Program-made: the position numbers and the translations under genes
Source of the DNA: Eleginops maclovinus
Lineage: Eukaryota; Chordata; Actinopteri; Perciformes; Eleginopidae
Direction of reading: 5' to 3'
DNA length: 64,000 nt
Assembly: GCF_036324505.1 (NCBI RefSeq)
Contig: NC_086360.1
Span: 14,911,293 to 14,975,292, forward strand
Notes under the pieces: model-generated
Seen by the model: only the letters and a program-made list of their open reading frames with translations
The model's database searches: none
Told to the model about the DNA's origin: nothing
Shown: piece by piece, positions 14,001 through 28,100 of the stretch
Position numbering within the stretch: the first letter of the stretch is position 1
Layout of the letters: the number at the start of each line of letters is the position of its first letter

Positions 14001-15889
14001 GGCTGAGAACGAAAATAAGCAGATTTATTGTTTTATAAGGGTTTTTTCTTTGTGGATATAGCTCATCTCTCATGTTTTATTCTGTTTGTTTGCAGAGCTA
14101 CTTGCTATCTACCTGACATATTAATGTGAATAAACATAATTAATAAGGGGACATACCCACCTGTCTCTTTTATATGGCTTTCCATGAACTATGACAAATT
14201 ATTATGTCTGTTGTCACAACAAACTAATGTGACAATGTTGTTTTAAAAAAAATCAAATACGGCTCATCCTTTCCATCCTGCCAGACTGTCCAGTGTTTTA
14301 ACATTGCTCAAGGTTGAGGAAGATGTGAGTAACAGTGATGAACTCTGAAGGACCTGCTCATGCAGAAATCTCTTCCACTCATGCATTTAACATCTTTAAG
14401 ACCTTTTACATCCACCACAGCTAGATGTATGGTTCTAATTCAGTGTTTTTCCTCAAAGTCTATGATACAGGTTACAGTGAGCCTCTCAATGAACACAGCT
14501 GTTGATTTAAGGAAGCTGTAAAGGGATGTGCTGATTGACTTCTAAGAAAAGGTGCTGTCACCTGTCAGCCTCTTTAAAGAACACTCTTTGCTTCGGTGTG
14601 ACAACAAACCGCTAACCTTGATATGAACTCTTCAGCATTAATGGACTGCTGTGTGTCCAAGCATGTGGGAAGACTGTAAGTTCAACCCCTCTCTGCTTTG
14701 TTATCTCTTGTGGAGAGATGACCTTTCTGTGTCACTGTGTGCCTTCACTCTTCTTGGCTTGATGTCTGCTTGAGTGTCTTGTCAACAGTTTCTTATATAA
14801 GGTGCTTGGATTACAGTGCTCACTTAGGGATTTAAGAGTATCAGTTTTCTTAAGATGCTAGACATTGCTTTGTTTTCTGACCTGCAGCTTGGATTTTTAC
14901 AATAATTGGGTTTGTTTCCTTGTTTTCTTAACTTAGGTTAGCACAGAGGAACAGGAGTGTTAGCCTGTTGTAATATTGATAGAAAGCTAGAAATAAGAAG
15001 CTTATTTTTAGAATCTAATGCTGCTCGATATTTGGCTAAGAAAATAATGGCTATCGTTCCACAGCTTCTCCTAATTACTTCTGGTGTGTGTTTGATTAAT
15101 GTGCTGCAATGCCATTTCTTCACTGTGTGTAAGACTGTGCGTGCAGGCTCTTGTGTGCTGGTGTGTATGTGTGTGCACTTGTCTTCATGTTGCGCTGGGG
15201 AGGTTAAAATTGATTTGAGAGCCAGAACTGCTTAATCTTCTTTTAAAATTGGTATTCGACAGAAAGCTTATCTCAGAAGCCAGAGAGAAGGCGATGGAGG
15301 AGCGAGAAGGGAGAGGAGGAAGGAAATGAAAGTGGGATCTGTGTCTTTTGCGTCATTGGCCCGATTCTGCATCGCTTCCTTTGTTTAGACTTCACTTCAC
15401 CAGAGAATGGTAATCTGTATGTTTTGGGCAGAGACAACCAAGCCATTCTTTCAGCATACTCACCGTTGGAGATTGGTTTAATACTCTCATTATTGAAGGA
15501 AACAGACAAGGTTTTCTTCTTCATAGTGAAAGAGGTACTAATACTATCCTGTGCTGACTAACCCTCATGGTATGAAACCACCTGAAAATGATTTGCCTGC
15601 AGAGATGAAGAGACATGTCAAGTCTTGCTATTTAAGATAAAATTGTTATCTCACCTTTGAATCTTTAAAAGTCATGAAACATCATTCATACTTTATTGTA
15701 AATGAAAATACAGCAAGTTGAATGATGTCAAAGTGGACATTTTCTCACTGAACAATATGAAAACTTATTCAGCAACTGGGCCGATTGATTATCTGCAGGA
15801 AAGTAATCGATTTTTCACCCCAGGTTGGAAGTTGCTCAAGTGAAGAACCTGATGTATATGGAGGTTCCCAGATTCAATCTGCTCAAATA

Positions 15890-16105
15890 AGGTTTACTTC
15901 ATCTCTGGCTTTGGTTCGGGCTGGATAAATGCATCCGAAGTATGTGTACTATAGGAGGTCATTGGGGCACATCCAAGTAGGAGAAGACCCCAGGCCAAGG
16001 ATGAGCTGGTGGACATGAAATTATATCTGAGCAACTTGCCCAGCCTGCTGTCACCACAACCTGATAAACAAAAATGTTATGAATGGATGGATGACAATAA
16101 ACTAG
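15890..16105 (+). mobile_element. Degraded 3' end of a fish LINE-type retrotransposon
   Basis: The stretch from 'GGCACATCCAAGTAGGAG' through 'AGACCCCAGGCCAAGGATGA' to 'GGATGGATGA' resembles the diverged 3' tail of a common fish non-LTR element, whose copies typically end in a GGATGGATGG run. Many substitutions separate it from the form I recall. No reverse transcriptase frame is left. Family assignment from memory is uncertain, and the left edge is a guess. Confidence 0.5.
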
Positions 16106-18105
16106 ACTCTTGTTCTCATACTCTGTTTCTTAAAAACAAGCACATGTACTCCTCTGGACTTTCCTAAAGAACTGAATCTGAAATAAAAAATATCCCCTGC
16201 TGGGTTTTCCTTTTATATTACAACAGAATAGCGTTTAATTTTCCCTGACATCTCCATTTCCCAGTTTGCTTTGTGCTGGGGATAGCCCAGACAGCACACA
16301 ATGTCATGTCTTTTTTTCATTTGCTGCTGTATGATGCAACTAGTGATATAATGTCCACTATACTGTAGGGCTGATACTGTAAGCAGAATGGATCAGGCCT
16401 TTCCTGTGTCTCACGGTAAGCATCATTTTGGAAATACTGGTATAATGCCAGTACTTTGAGCCCACCATAGAGACATATTCAAAATAAGCAGGCCCATTTG
16501 TCTTACTTTAGGGCTGAGGCTGATCAGTAAAAAAAAAAAGCCCGTTCCTCACGATGATACACTCAGGCATCGATCAAAGTCATCCTTTTTGACTACCTTG
16601 TTATGTGGTGGATGTGCAGAAGTTCTATATTCCCCCAATTTATTATTAAATAATTGTTGTGTATATACTTATACTATATATACATGTAATAGAAACTATC
16701 ATGAATCCACATCTGTAAACTGTTATTATAATCTATAGGATTTGATCCATTAAACTGAAATTGAACATGAGTTTTTTTAGAAAGTCTGTTACAGATCATC
16801 TAAATGAACATTTTCCTGGGACTTAATTTATAATGTTGGCATTCACATACACGCCACATGAGGAAAAGAGAGCCTGCATTATTCATGAAGGTGGAAAAAG
16901 GCTGTAACACGCTGTGAGAGTAATCTGATGATGATCAGACTGATGATGATGAATATGATATTATCTCTCCTGGGAGACATCATTGTGTGTGACAGGTTGA
17001 CATGACAAAACAACCAATAAAACAACACCTGAGTATGAGTGTATAAGTATACAGTAATCCATACAAGTAATTAATAAACATTATAAAACTAAGTGATAAA
17101 GCATACTGACAGGCACAGAAAATGCCCAGCATGCTGTGTATGATGCTGACACACCCTGTACAGCCCACAGCAGCTCTTATTTCCAGTTTAAAGAATGAGC
17201 TGGTTCATTAACAATTATCAATCTCTTCTCATTGCACAAATCTCAGACTACCTGTAAATGTCACCGTGCTTAACACTCCGCAGGGAATTAGCTGGCTGTA
17301 CTCCCAATTTTATTTGTCTTGTCTTTGTATTTTCCTCTTGGAGAGTGAAGCAAGAATGATACTACACAAATGAGCTTTAAAACAACATGGCTATATGTCT
17401 CTTAACTCTAAACTGTAACCCTCCCTCGATGTTCATTTTTGTCTTCCTACCACATCCTTTCTGATCAGAATATTTTAAGGTCTCCTATTATGCTCTTTTA
17501 TATTATAGGTCTCAAATATATATTAAAAAACATGTCTCTGACGTGTTTTGCTCAAAATACCAAACAGATCATGCATTTTAGCATGTCTGCTATCCCTCTG
17601 TTTCAGCCCCGTTTTAGAAAGTGCTGATTCTGTGACTTTCGCTTTAAATTTGAGCTGAACAGAAGCTGGCCACACCCCTTTGGAGCGTCATGATCTCTCT
17701 TGTCTGAAGAGAGAATTTTCTAATGGAGAAACTCAGCTAAACGCTGCGGTGATTAAACCCCATATTATGTCCAAAACCACATCAAGCATTATTTCTGAAA
17801 CACATGTACAACAACTCTAAGTCCCTCCCGCAGACATCCTGCACAGACACACAGAGGTGCTGCAGAGGGGCTTCAGCTCGCATATATATATATCGCATGT
17901 ATATTGCGGACGATAGGTTGAGACGTGTCACGTGGGTGGGACATTGCCAGGAGTTCAATGTAAAGCCAGCCCACATTGCCGATGTGACGTCATATCGGCA
18001 GCAAATCTGGATCAGCTCGTTTGTACCCCCGTGTGGGTAAGGAGGAAAACAGAGAGGGTTGTATTTTCTGACACTTTGTGAGTCTCCTTACACACCGGGG
18101 ACACA

Positions 18106-19714
<1,609 letters not shown>

Positions 19715-19969
19715 TTTATGTATAAAAGAGAGCAAAAAGTGTATTTTGCATATATGGGGACCTTTAACTGAAACGTGATCTGTGGGGTTAGCTCACTCCT
19801 CAAGAGTGTGTCCCTTAGCCTTTTTAAGTGGTGGATACAATTGTGGCATTAGAAAGTTAGAAAGGGGGGACACAGCACTATTTACTCAAACATTTTTCAC
19901 CCCTCTTTCACTGAAAGACAAACGGTTTGGGAGATCAGCCACATTTATTATACAACATAGTATAATTAA

Positions 19970-21002
19970 CAGGGTGTCCGCGGGGTCTTAAAAAGTATTA
20001 AAAGTTGATAAATCAATTTAGCAAAAATTAAGGCTATTAAAAAGTAAATAATTGTCCAAATAGGTTGTATTCTAAAGTTTGCCTGAATTTAATCATTGCG
20101 TAGGTGAGATATTGTGTAGTTTATTTATGGCATCCCGTTGGATCTGTCAACCGGCGTTCGGTCCATTTACGCCGGTTGACAGTTATGGGGAAATGTACGT
20201 TTTCGTCCAAATGGTTGGAAGAGAAGGATTTTGAACCATGGCTGATACCCGTCACTGGGAATAACCGCTAGGCCTACTGCTGCGTGTGTCGGAAGGTGAT
20301 CAGTGTAGCCTCGATGGGGATCAAAGCTGTCCGGTCCAAGTGCTAGCCACAAAGCCGCTGTGGGACGCAGACAGCAGGTCGCAATCGCGCACTTCTGCGC
20401 AACATCACCACCCCTACCCACCATCACTGAAGCTACTACAGCCACCGCTTGTAACCTCCGAGTGATGGTGGGCGCCACTCCAACGCTGCGGGCAGAGGTT
20501 CTGTGGTGTCTCAACATCGTGATAAAACACCAATCCATCAGCAATGTTCCCAGATTCTGAAATAGCCAAGAAGTTCGCCTGCGGAAAAGACAAAAAAGGG
20601 TACATAGTCCCCTTACTTTAAAGAACAGCTTGTTAATAACATCAACAAGGCTGGGCCGTTTGTGCTGATGTTTGACAAGACAGATGGACGTCCACGTTCG
20701 TTATTGGGATGATGGCTGTGTGCGGGCCAGGTATCTTGGGTCACAATTTTTGGGACACGGAAGAGCCGAGCATCACCTTATTTGTTCTATCTGATTATGA
20801 TAAGGAGTTATCACAAACTGTTTAGTTGTGCTATCTTACAATCAATACTGTATAGCCTATACTAAATGTGAGGTAAGGTGTGTCGCCAATGTAACCGGTT
20901 AGAACTCGAAGTGGCGATGAGGTCTTAAAATGTATGGAAAGGGTCTTAAAAAAGGTCTTTAAAGGTATTAAATTTGACTTCAGGATTCCTGCATATACCC
21001 TG
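19970..21002. mobile_element. Decayed hAT-like DNA transposon
   Basis: The ends are short inverted repeats: CAGGGTGTCCGCGGGG at the left and the reverse complement CAGGGTATATGCAGGAATCC at the right. They are flanked by a direct AATTAA (19964-19969 and 21003-21008), which may be part of a longer decayed target duplication. Internally, GGTCTTAAAAAGTATT near the left end and GGTCTTTAAAGGTATT near the right end recall a repeat common in fish. The + strand interior carries a broken coding remnant. The hAT assignment rests on the CAGGG-type ends and the zinc-finger-like coding remnant, so it is probable rather than proven. Confidence 0.6.
20180..20830 (+). pseudogene. Remnant of a BED/CxxC zinc-finger transposon protein
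   Basis: On the + strand, interrupted frames can be followed by eye: a KWLEEKDFEPWLIPV segment (from about 20207), then, after a stop, AYCCVCRKVISV (about 20274), then segments with frame changes including FVLMFDKTDG (about 20660). The FxPWL...CxxC arrangement is like the N-terminal zinc-finger region of hAT-type transposon proteins in fish. Several stops and frameshifts make it non-functional. Similarity is judged from memory. Confidence 0.45.
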
Positions 21003-23864
21003 AATTAAGGATAACTGTCTCTAGAGAATAAAAGAAAAGGATAAGGCAAAAGTACATCCTGTTGTTGACTTACATAATTTTTCTGACACATTTCCAATTC
21101 CACAGCTGCCTGTTCTGCCACTAGGATCATCATCAATTCTGATGACATTTGCTTTTCCAACATACTAAATTTTTCTCTGGGCATTGCAGCTCTTTTCATT
21201 CCAAGCAGCCCCCTCCAGGTTTGTTTGGCCACTCAGTGGTGGTGGGGGAGGGGGGTAGCAATATGAGAAAGAGGGACATCAATGCATACATTCCCTATCA
21301 TCACCTCACCGCCCTAGGCTCTTATTGTTAAACTATGTATCCTCGTAGTTCCTGCATTAGTTCCTCCAAGAGAAAGAAAGAGTAAGAGCTTGCTGAATGA
21401 ATTGCAGACAAAAGAGCAGGAATTAGCTGTTAATTTTTTGAAATCGTCATTATTTGTAGTCATAGGAGCTCCACTTGTAAGTCTGTGTTGGGCACTAAAT
21501 CCTCAAATCTCAAAAACTAATTGAGTATGTAGTAAGCCCTTCTTGAAATATTTCAGATATGTTTGTTGATGTTATGCTAGGCTTGTACCTACAGAATGTG
21601 GTCATACAGCGCAACTGGGTATGAGGACATGTTTTTGCACGTTGACACGTAGATAGACAAAGAGAAATTGTCTGTCTGTATATGAACATGTGCACACATG
21701 TTTTTCTACGTATGCATGAGCGCATTACCTGCTTGTGTTTGTAAGCATACAGTGTGCATCTCTCTCAGTTTCCGTGCATATTCATGTTTGCTAGTATTGT
21801 GTAAAAGCAGTGCACTAGCAATGCCTGCCAGTGGTGGGAAAGCAGCTATTGGTGGGTTCCCAATTGTAGAGCGAGTCGTGGGGTATAAGCTGCTACAGCT
21901 CCGGTCTGGTATCTTTGTTTGTTGTGGAGCTTAAGTTCTTAAGCGAGTACTGCTTAGAGGTGAGGCCTCAGACTTGCATTCCTTCCTCTTGCCTTTTTTT
22001 TCCCTTTACGTCATCCTCCCCCTCCATCATTCTTTCTGTTTTTCTTCCTCTGATGCCTCATAGAAAGGACAGTGAAAAGACACGATAAGAGGGTTTTAAA
22101 TCCATGCCAGAAGACACGGACGATGTTTTTTATATTGTGGTAAAGCAGGATGCGGTAGTAGAACTCTTTGCGTCACTACAGTCTTTGGTGCATTCATTGT
22201 GGTATTGACGATAAAACACAAGTGTGCTTACTGTAGAGAGGCTGCTCGTACATTACGGACACTTAACTTGCTTTCCCTGGGAGCCAATTTTGCTAATGAC
22301 GTGATGCCAAGGGCCGGTTAATACAGCTCTGGTCTTAGCCTGGACCTCTGCCGTGTTAAATCAACCTAAATCTAAATCACACGCAAATCCATCATGAAAA
22401 GAGCAAAAATGTACAACAATGCACATGTCTATTCATGTAACTCCACGCTGTCTTCCTCTCACACACACATGTGCACTCTCTCCTCTCTGGGACTAGTGAT
22501 TAAAAGCCATCATTATCTCGCTATGGCCGTAATGAGAAGCACGCACCTGTTTTCCGCAGCTGTTCTCGATCACAAGCTGTCGTCATTCACTCTCAGACCA
22601 GACGCTTCGGAGGTGATGACTATGTGATGCCATAAATCACCAGCCGAGAATCTAGTCACCACGGGAACAGGCCTCATTAGAATCAGCTAACCGGAGAGAG
22701 TCGTCCTTTTCCCCTGGATGCAAAAGTCCAGGAGCAGAATGGGCTTTAGTCACTGTAGCTCTCAGCCTAGCTTTTGGCATGGTATGGATGCAGGAGGGAG
22801 GTACTGAACTCATCGTTCATTGAATGTCCCAGTAATGACCATCTTCATGAGTCATGAAGCGTTTCCAGTGGACACATGGGTTTAGGCGTGGCTGACATAG
22901 TGGAGCATAATATGTTCACACCAATAATAAATTAATCATGTGTTGGTGCCATCATTTATTTTCCTTCTTTTTCATTTTGAAGACAGAGAAATGTGTCAAT
23001 AGACTTTTTTTGCCCCTTGATCACATCCATTTTCGGACATTTGTAAATAATAAAGGTTTCCATTTGGTTTATGTTTTTAAGCCACTATTTATTGGAGCCA
23101 ATCTTGCAGGTGTATATGTAGGCCCACTGTTTAGACTGTGATAAAATATGGTAATTTGCTCAGTTATTTGATAAATGAAAACCAATATATTGCAATAATT
23201 GATCAATATCTACTGTGAAAGCAAAGTGAAAATCATCAAGTCGGTATTAAAATACTGTGCCCAGCCAAGTGATGTGGTATGGATTGCAAAGCCCTGGATA
23301 TTCATTATTTTAAGATGTGTAAATATCCATATTTTATGTCTGTGACTTTTACTTCGTAGCGTCAACATTAACAGTGGGTGTCGAGGGGAGTTTTAAAGGA
23401 ATATTTAACAGCCAAATGTTGTTGCAGCTGACTCCAAGCCAACTGAGCAATTGAGTTATTTTCCATACCTGTCTGTGTGTCTGCCCTTTATGGCTTATCA
23501 TCATACCAATGTGCCTGGCCTTCCTGCTCTGTTGACCACTGATTGTTTGTGTTCATAAAAGTGCGCAATATGTATTTTAGCTGCATTTTCTTTGAGTATG
23601 CCTTTCTGATAACATCTTCATGCTTTGTCTGCCAGCAACCAACAAGAGAGAGAACACAGAAAGAAAGATATAGACGGGTAGGGGATGGATGGGGGGTTAA
23701 CGGATTGAAAGACTGAGGACTTACTACAATTAGTACTTGATACCAATATGGATTTGTATTATATACTGTACCTACAGGTGTTGGCATCAAGGATAAATCC
23801 TCACTTATTTTATATCACTCTATATACTTTGGTTCATACAAACTGTCTTCTAAATTGACTGCAG

Positions 23865-24217
23865 GGTGTCCATTAACTCCTGATAATGGACAGCTACTAA
23901 GTAGTTCAAGAGAAACGGTCCGTTCCCCATTCTAAATCAGTGTGCTGGCTATACGTAAAAAAAAACAATTTATTGCAATTATTTCATGTGAACAGGTTAT
24001 GTAGTTACAACAAAGTGAGACTTTAACATGTCTTTAACCCTTTTAGATAATGTGAACATGGATAAATGTTATGCAGCTAATGATAGAAATTGTTTTTTTT
24101 TTTAAAAGGGGGAGACGGTACAAAACACTAATTCAATCAAATAACAGATTACAAATATGGAATCAAGACAAAGGGAACAACACAATAGGCTTCATTGCAC
24201 AAAAATGAATGGACACC
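23865..24217. repeat. Possible small MITE bounded by 10-base inverted repeats
   Basis: GGTGTCCATT at 23865-23874 is the exact reverse complement of AATGGACACC at 24208-24217. The enclosed 333 bases are non-coding and AT-rich. No clear target duplication is visible at the flanks. The pairing could be chance. Confidence 0.25.
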
Positions 24218-24381
24218 AGCTTTGAAAACCACACTGATGATGAGACCCTGGAGGGCTTTTACACTTCGCCTCTGAACTATCTGTGTATCAAAAAGCAGTC
24301 ATGTCACTTCCAATTCACTACTCAACCTGCTTCAGGCTGACAGTATGCAATTGTTTGTAAAATACAAAATACATACACAAT

Positions 24382-24432
24382 GTTATTGCCTTCCAAAGCG
24401 GAGCCAAAGTCTTCACTATGGAAGGCAATAAC
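24382..24432. repeat. Perfect 13-base inverted repeat (hairpin)
   Basis: GTTATTGCCTTCC at 24382-24394 is followed, after a 25-base spacer, by its exact reverse complement GGAAGGCAATAAC at 24420-24432. In RNA this would form a 13-base-pair hairpin. The stem is too short for an ordinary animal microRNA precursor. Confidence 0.8.
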
Positions 24433-25037
24433 GTTCTTTGAGCTCAGCAAACTAGATAAATATCTCGGTCATATAAGGCTGGTTCTATTTAGTGGAGCAG
24501 TGAACAAAGCTAGTTGTCCTGCACAGGGACACAACGGGACCAGTGTAATGGGTTAGCACAGACATCCTGTTTCCTCTACATCCTTAGCAAAACTCAAAGC
24601 CAACTGCGAGATGTAGTCCCCCCAGCATATGTCAAAGTGTGTGTTGGTCACTTAAGTGATATGTGCTTTTAATTTGATGTAATGTGAGTGTCACTGGGGT
24701 GAGATTTGTCATTTTCCTCCCTGGCTCAATCTTATATAACCCCTTATTAGTTGTGTTGACATCATCTGTGAGTCGTGAGCCAGATTCTACATGTAATTCA
24801 CAAAGGGAGAAAGGAATATGAGAGACTTGAGTTGATCAATAGGCTTGCACTGGAATGGAGAGAATGAGTAGTTTTCTCACCGCGGCAGAATATTGATAAA
24901 CACTCGCAGTCTTCTCATTACGTGTGTTTGAGTGTGTGTATGGTGTGTCCACTCAGGTCAGGAGTCATATACAATGTGCCCCGATGCTTGTTAAAGCACA
25001 AATTACATCTCACTGCAGTCAATAGATTGTCCTGATA

Positions 25038-25114
25038 ACTTCTGTCTCTCTCTGCCTTCTTACCCATCCTCTCTCTATGTTCCCTCCGTCTCTTTTTTCT
25101 CTTTCTAGGTAAGT
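25038..25114 (+). promoter_or_regulatory. pde4d: Candidate recursive splice site in the pde4d long intron
   Basis: A pyrimidine-dominated tract of about 70 bases leads into CTTTCTAG (AG at 25107-25108), directly followed by GTAAGTAA (GT at 25109-25110). A strong acceptor abutting a strong donor with no exon between them is the signature of a recursive (ratchet) splice site. Such sites are established in long introns of Drosophila and of vertebrate neuronal genes, and I recall human PDE4D being among the vertebrate examples. The site lies about 23 kb into the roughly 60-kb intron that starts at 2028. Confidence 0.6.
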
Positions 25115-25163
25115 AAAAGCAAAAACAGCAGAGGTTTTATCTGAACATGAGATGGCTTGAAAG
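25109..25163 (+). other. pde4d: Possible RS-exon following the recursive splice site
   Basis: In vertebrates a recursive site is first recognised as the start of a short 'RS-exon' that has its own downstream donor. Here the segment from 25109 ends at AAAG before GTAACA (GT at 25164), a plausible donor, giving 55 nt. After any upstream first exon in phase 2, its first bases would read xxG-TAA, an immediate stop. That fits the known behaviour of RS-exons, which are normally removed and trigger decay if retained. The choice of donor is a guess. Confidence 0.4.
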
Positions 25164-28100
25164 GTAACACAACATTTGTTTTGTGTTATATGGGCATGAA
25201 AAGTACATATTTATGGCAATCAAACACTTGAAAACTCAACTTTGGTAGTTTTATTAAATAATCTTTTGCATCAATTGACTATTTCATACATCTTGCAAAA
25301 CCGTTAGCATTGATCTTGCAGACACACTAGTGATGAATAATAATAAAAAATCATACAGCATTATCTTCCAGAATCAGGCACCAGCCACATAATAAGATGT
25401 CTTCTTATTTTTATCAACTACTGTAAGGTTGCCAGTTCGTTTAATAAGCCTGGCATGATCAGTATGAGCCCGAACTGCTTTTGCCTAATGGTGGTGTTGT
25501 GTTTTGCTGCTAATCTGTTTATCTAATCAGATGCTGAGGTTAGGGGGTCTATCTCATTAACTTGCAGGATATTGATTTCCTGTATTTAGTGCAAAGTGCT
25601 CTGCAGCAGCTTGCTTCTACATTCCCAGATGGGAGGAGGAATGCAGGTTGCTTTCCTCGTAGCGCATCAATCTACCCCGCCTCAGCCCAGGGTTGTTTTG
25701 CAGTGTGTATGTGTGTGAGTTTGTGTGCCTGTACTCATGCCTTGGGTGTAAAAATAGCTATGCGGATTGATTGTTAGAGACACATGTTTGATGTTGAGAG
25801 TCAGTTCAAAATAAAGATAGAAAGATGGATGGCGCTGAAAACAATTTGGGCGATGATCATTGTCTTAACATTCTTCTTCAAGATATGATACACAAAACAT
25901 TAAATAATCACTGTGCTGAAGCATTTCTGACATACAAGAAATAGTCCACACTGCTGGGGTTTTACACCTTGTGTTGCCATTGCAATCAATAGCCTTTAAT
26001 AAATAATTTTAAGAAAGAGCTTCCCACACAACATCTTCAATGGTTGAAAATGTTTGGAAATAAATGCGTATTGGAGTTACCTGTAAGCTGGGCGCCCCAT
26101 GTACATGTGTGTGTACATCAGTAGATGGATGTTTAGCTTTATTTCTGTTGATAGGGACATGTGCAACCATATTAAAAAAAGATCTAAGTAAGTTTGTCTA
26201 TTTCTGCAAAGCTCAAAATCTAGCACAAGAAATCCAGCTGAGCACAACTTCCTTAATCCCAGCGTTCAGAATCACACAAATCTGTTCATGTTTCTGTCTT
26301 TTTCTGTTTTGGTAAGGAAAGGCCAATACATTAGTTTAGGACTCCATGCTATAAACAAACAGATCGAAGGCTACTTATAAATCTGTTTTGATTTAATATG
26401 TAATTCAATCAAAACTTCCATGGGTCAAATTGTACAAGTTGCATTTCTCTCTCTTTTTCTTGTCCGGCAGTTGTGTTATGGATTGTCGCTCCTGCTGTCG
26501 TCTGCTAGATTATGGTACGTTTGCTGGAGTGGCATCTGTTATATGAACACATTAATGTGTGCCATTTACTGCAATGAGCGTGTGTGTATGTATGTAGGTG
26601 TGTGTGAGTGCGTGTGTGACGGCAATGCGTCATACTGCGACTTGCAGAAGCCCAGGAGCTCCCCTCTGGTAGCTCCCATGCTGCCTCTATCCGTTATGTA
26701 ACTATGCTGTTCTCACACTATTGCCCTTTTCTAACTCTAGCTCTCTCTATCTCTCTCGCCCCTTCCCTCCTCATCCCTCTCTCCTTTTTGTTTTTGTATA
26801 TGCATGTTTTGAGTGTTGCATTTTTCGAGCCTTAGTGAAGTGTTAGGTTGGGATTAGGGGGGTATTTTGTGCTGATGTGGAGCTTGAAAGTGTGCGCCAC
26901 AATGCAGAGGACAGCAACTTGTAGAGGCCAATCAGAATATGGTTTGTTCTCTCATTCGCTAATTATGTCTCTGCTTCGTTCTCTCTGTATCTCTCCATCT
27001 GTGTCTTCCTTGTAGTATAACATAAATCTCTCTTCCTGTGAATCCATTCCCACCCACTCATTCTCTGCAGCATACCTTCCTTTGATAGAGCTCCAGTCGC
27101 AACTAGAGTACTCACTTTTAACCAGTCAGTGTTAAGAGCATTCAGTTCTGCACCAGGGATTCATTACTTCTCTTATAAAGAAAAATATACAGAGAAAGTG
27201 GTTTGGAAAGGAGGAACAGGGGAGTATGAATTTAAATCTGTAATATTTAGGAACGTTATTTTTTCGTGATTCTTTTACTCTAATACAATCTAAATGTACA
27301 GATGTATTCAAGCATTTTTTTTCTGATATTACGGAAATTAGATGTATTTATTGAATTCAAAAATGGGTAAATTTACTGCGCGATTAATATTTCATTTAAC
27401 TCAATGGTACAACTATATCTCGCCAGATGCCCACTACACATTACTCTGCCCTAGGAAGCAGCTGTTTTACAGTCAGTGGGAGCAGGTGTTTGTCAGCATG
27501 GCATACCCATTACCTTTATGGACAGCTTTATTAGCAGTAATATGATACTTTGTTGATCTCTGTGGTGAAGCTCACTATTTGTTTGCACCCTCCGCAGTAG
27601 AGGTCACTGTGTACAGTCACATACAGAACAGGACACCTGCAGCTCACAACGTGTGACATGAAGAAATGTGTGGGCGTCAAACATTGACGAATGGCTGTTG
27701 GAGATGAACATGTACTTGTATTTCTGCATAAATCCTATTGGTTAGTTCACATTATAAATTCATGATGGTATGGAGATGTGGGAGGGGATTTGAGAATCGG
27801 TTTGTGGTAAGAACCCAATTCTGGTTGTCAAATTGTTTTTGGTATTGCATGGTTCTGTTAAACTAGCAAGTAATTCTATACACTCTGTATCAGGTTTCAG
27901 TTTGATTGGACTGGAGCCATGGCTGCGAGTAAAAAAGCTTCATAGTTGAGTCACAGATAAACCCGTATGTACCTGTTTTTTCACACAACACTTTATCTGG
28001 AATTTAAACTGGAGTATGATGGCATAGTGTGACAAAAATCCAGATTTTCTCCAGCCAACAGTGGAGTGCAGTTTTATGATCATGTTCTGGTAAGACTTAA

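Larger units (their letters stand above)
2028..17474 (+). other. pde4d: pde4d intron downstream of the PDE4D5-type exon, first part
   Basis: Intronic sequence starting with the GTGAGA donor. It opens with a pyrimidine-rich stretch (about 2340-2900), then long AT-rich stretches. An AT-rich TATA/GTAT low-complexity patch lies near 9190-9275. I list a possible solo LTR near 7.8-8.1 kb and a LINE tail near 15.9-16.1 kb separately. I found no exon with a phase-compatible donor and no RNA gene. Short open frames here have no coding character. Confidence 0.75.
21003..25037 (+). other. pde4d: pde4d intron, unique and repeat-poor stretch
   Basis: No coding exon or RNA gene is visible. The stretch contains a weak inverted-repeat pair GGTGTCCATT (23865) and AATGGACACC (24208) that may bound a roughly 350-base MITE. 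It also contains a perfect 13-base inverted repeat at 24382-24432, listed separately. Short open frames show no family resemblance. Confidence 0.65.

Noticed and set aside
14664..14680. A short ATG frame ending at GTAAGT near 14675
   Set aside because: Phase 1, incompatible with the shared acceptor, and too short to judge.
14920..14945. A second recursive-site-like pyrimidine tract with TTAGGTTAGC
   Set aside because: The tract is weak and GTTAGC is a poor donor, unlike the GTAAGT at 25109.
20167..20544. A 125-codon minus-strand frame
   Set aside because: It is antisense to the broken zinc-finger remnant of the hAT-like element.
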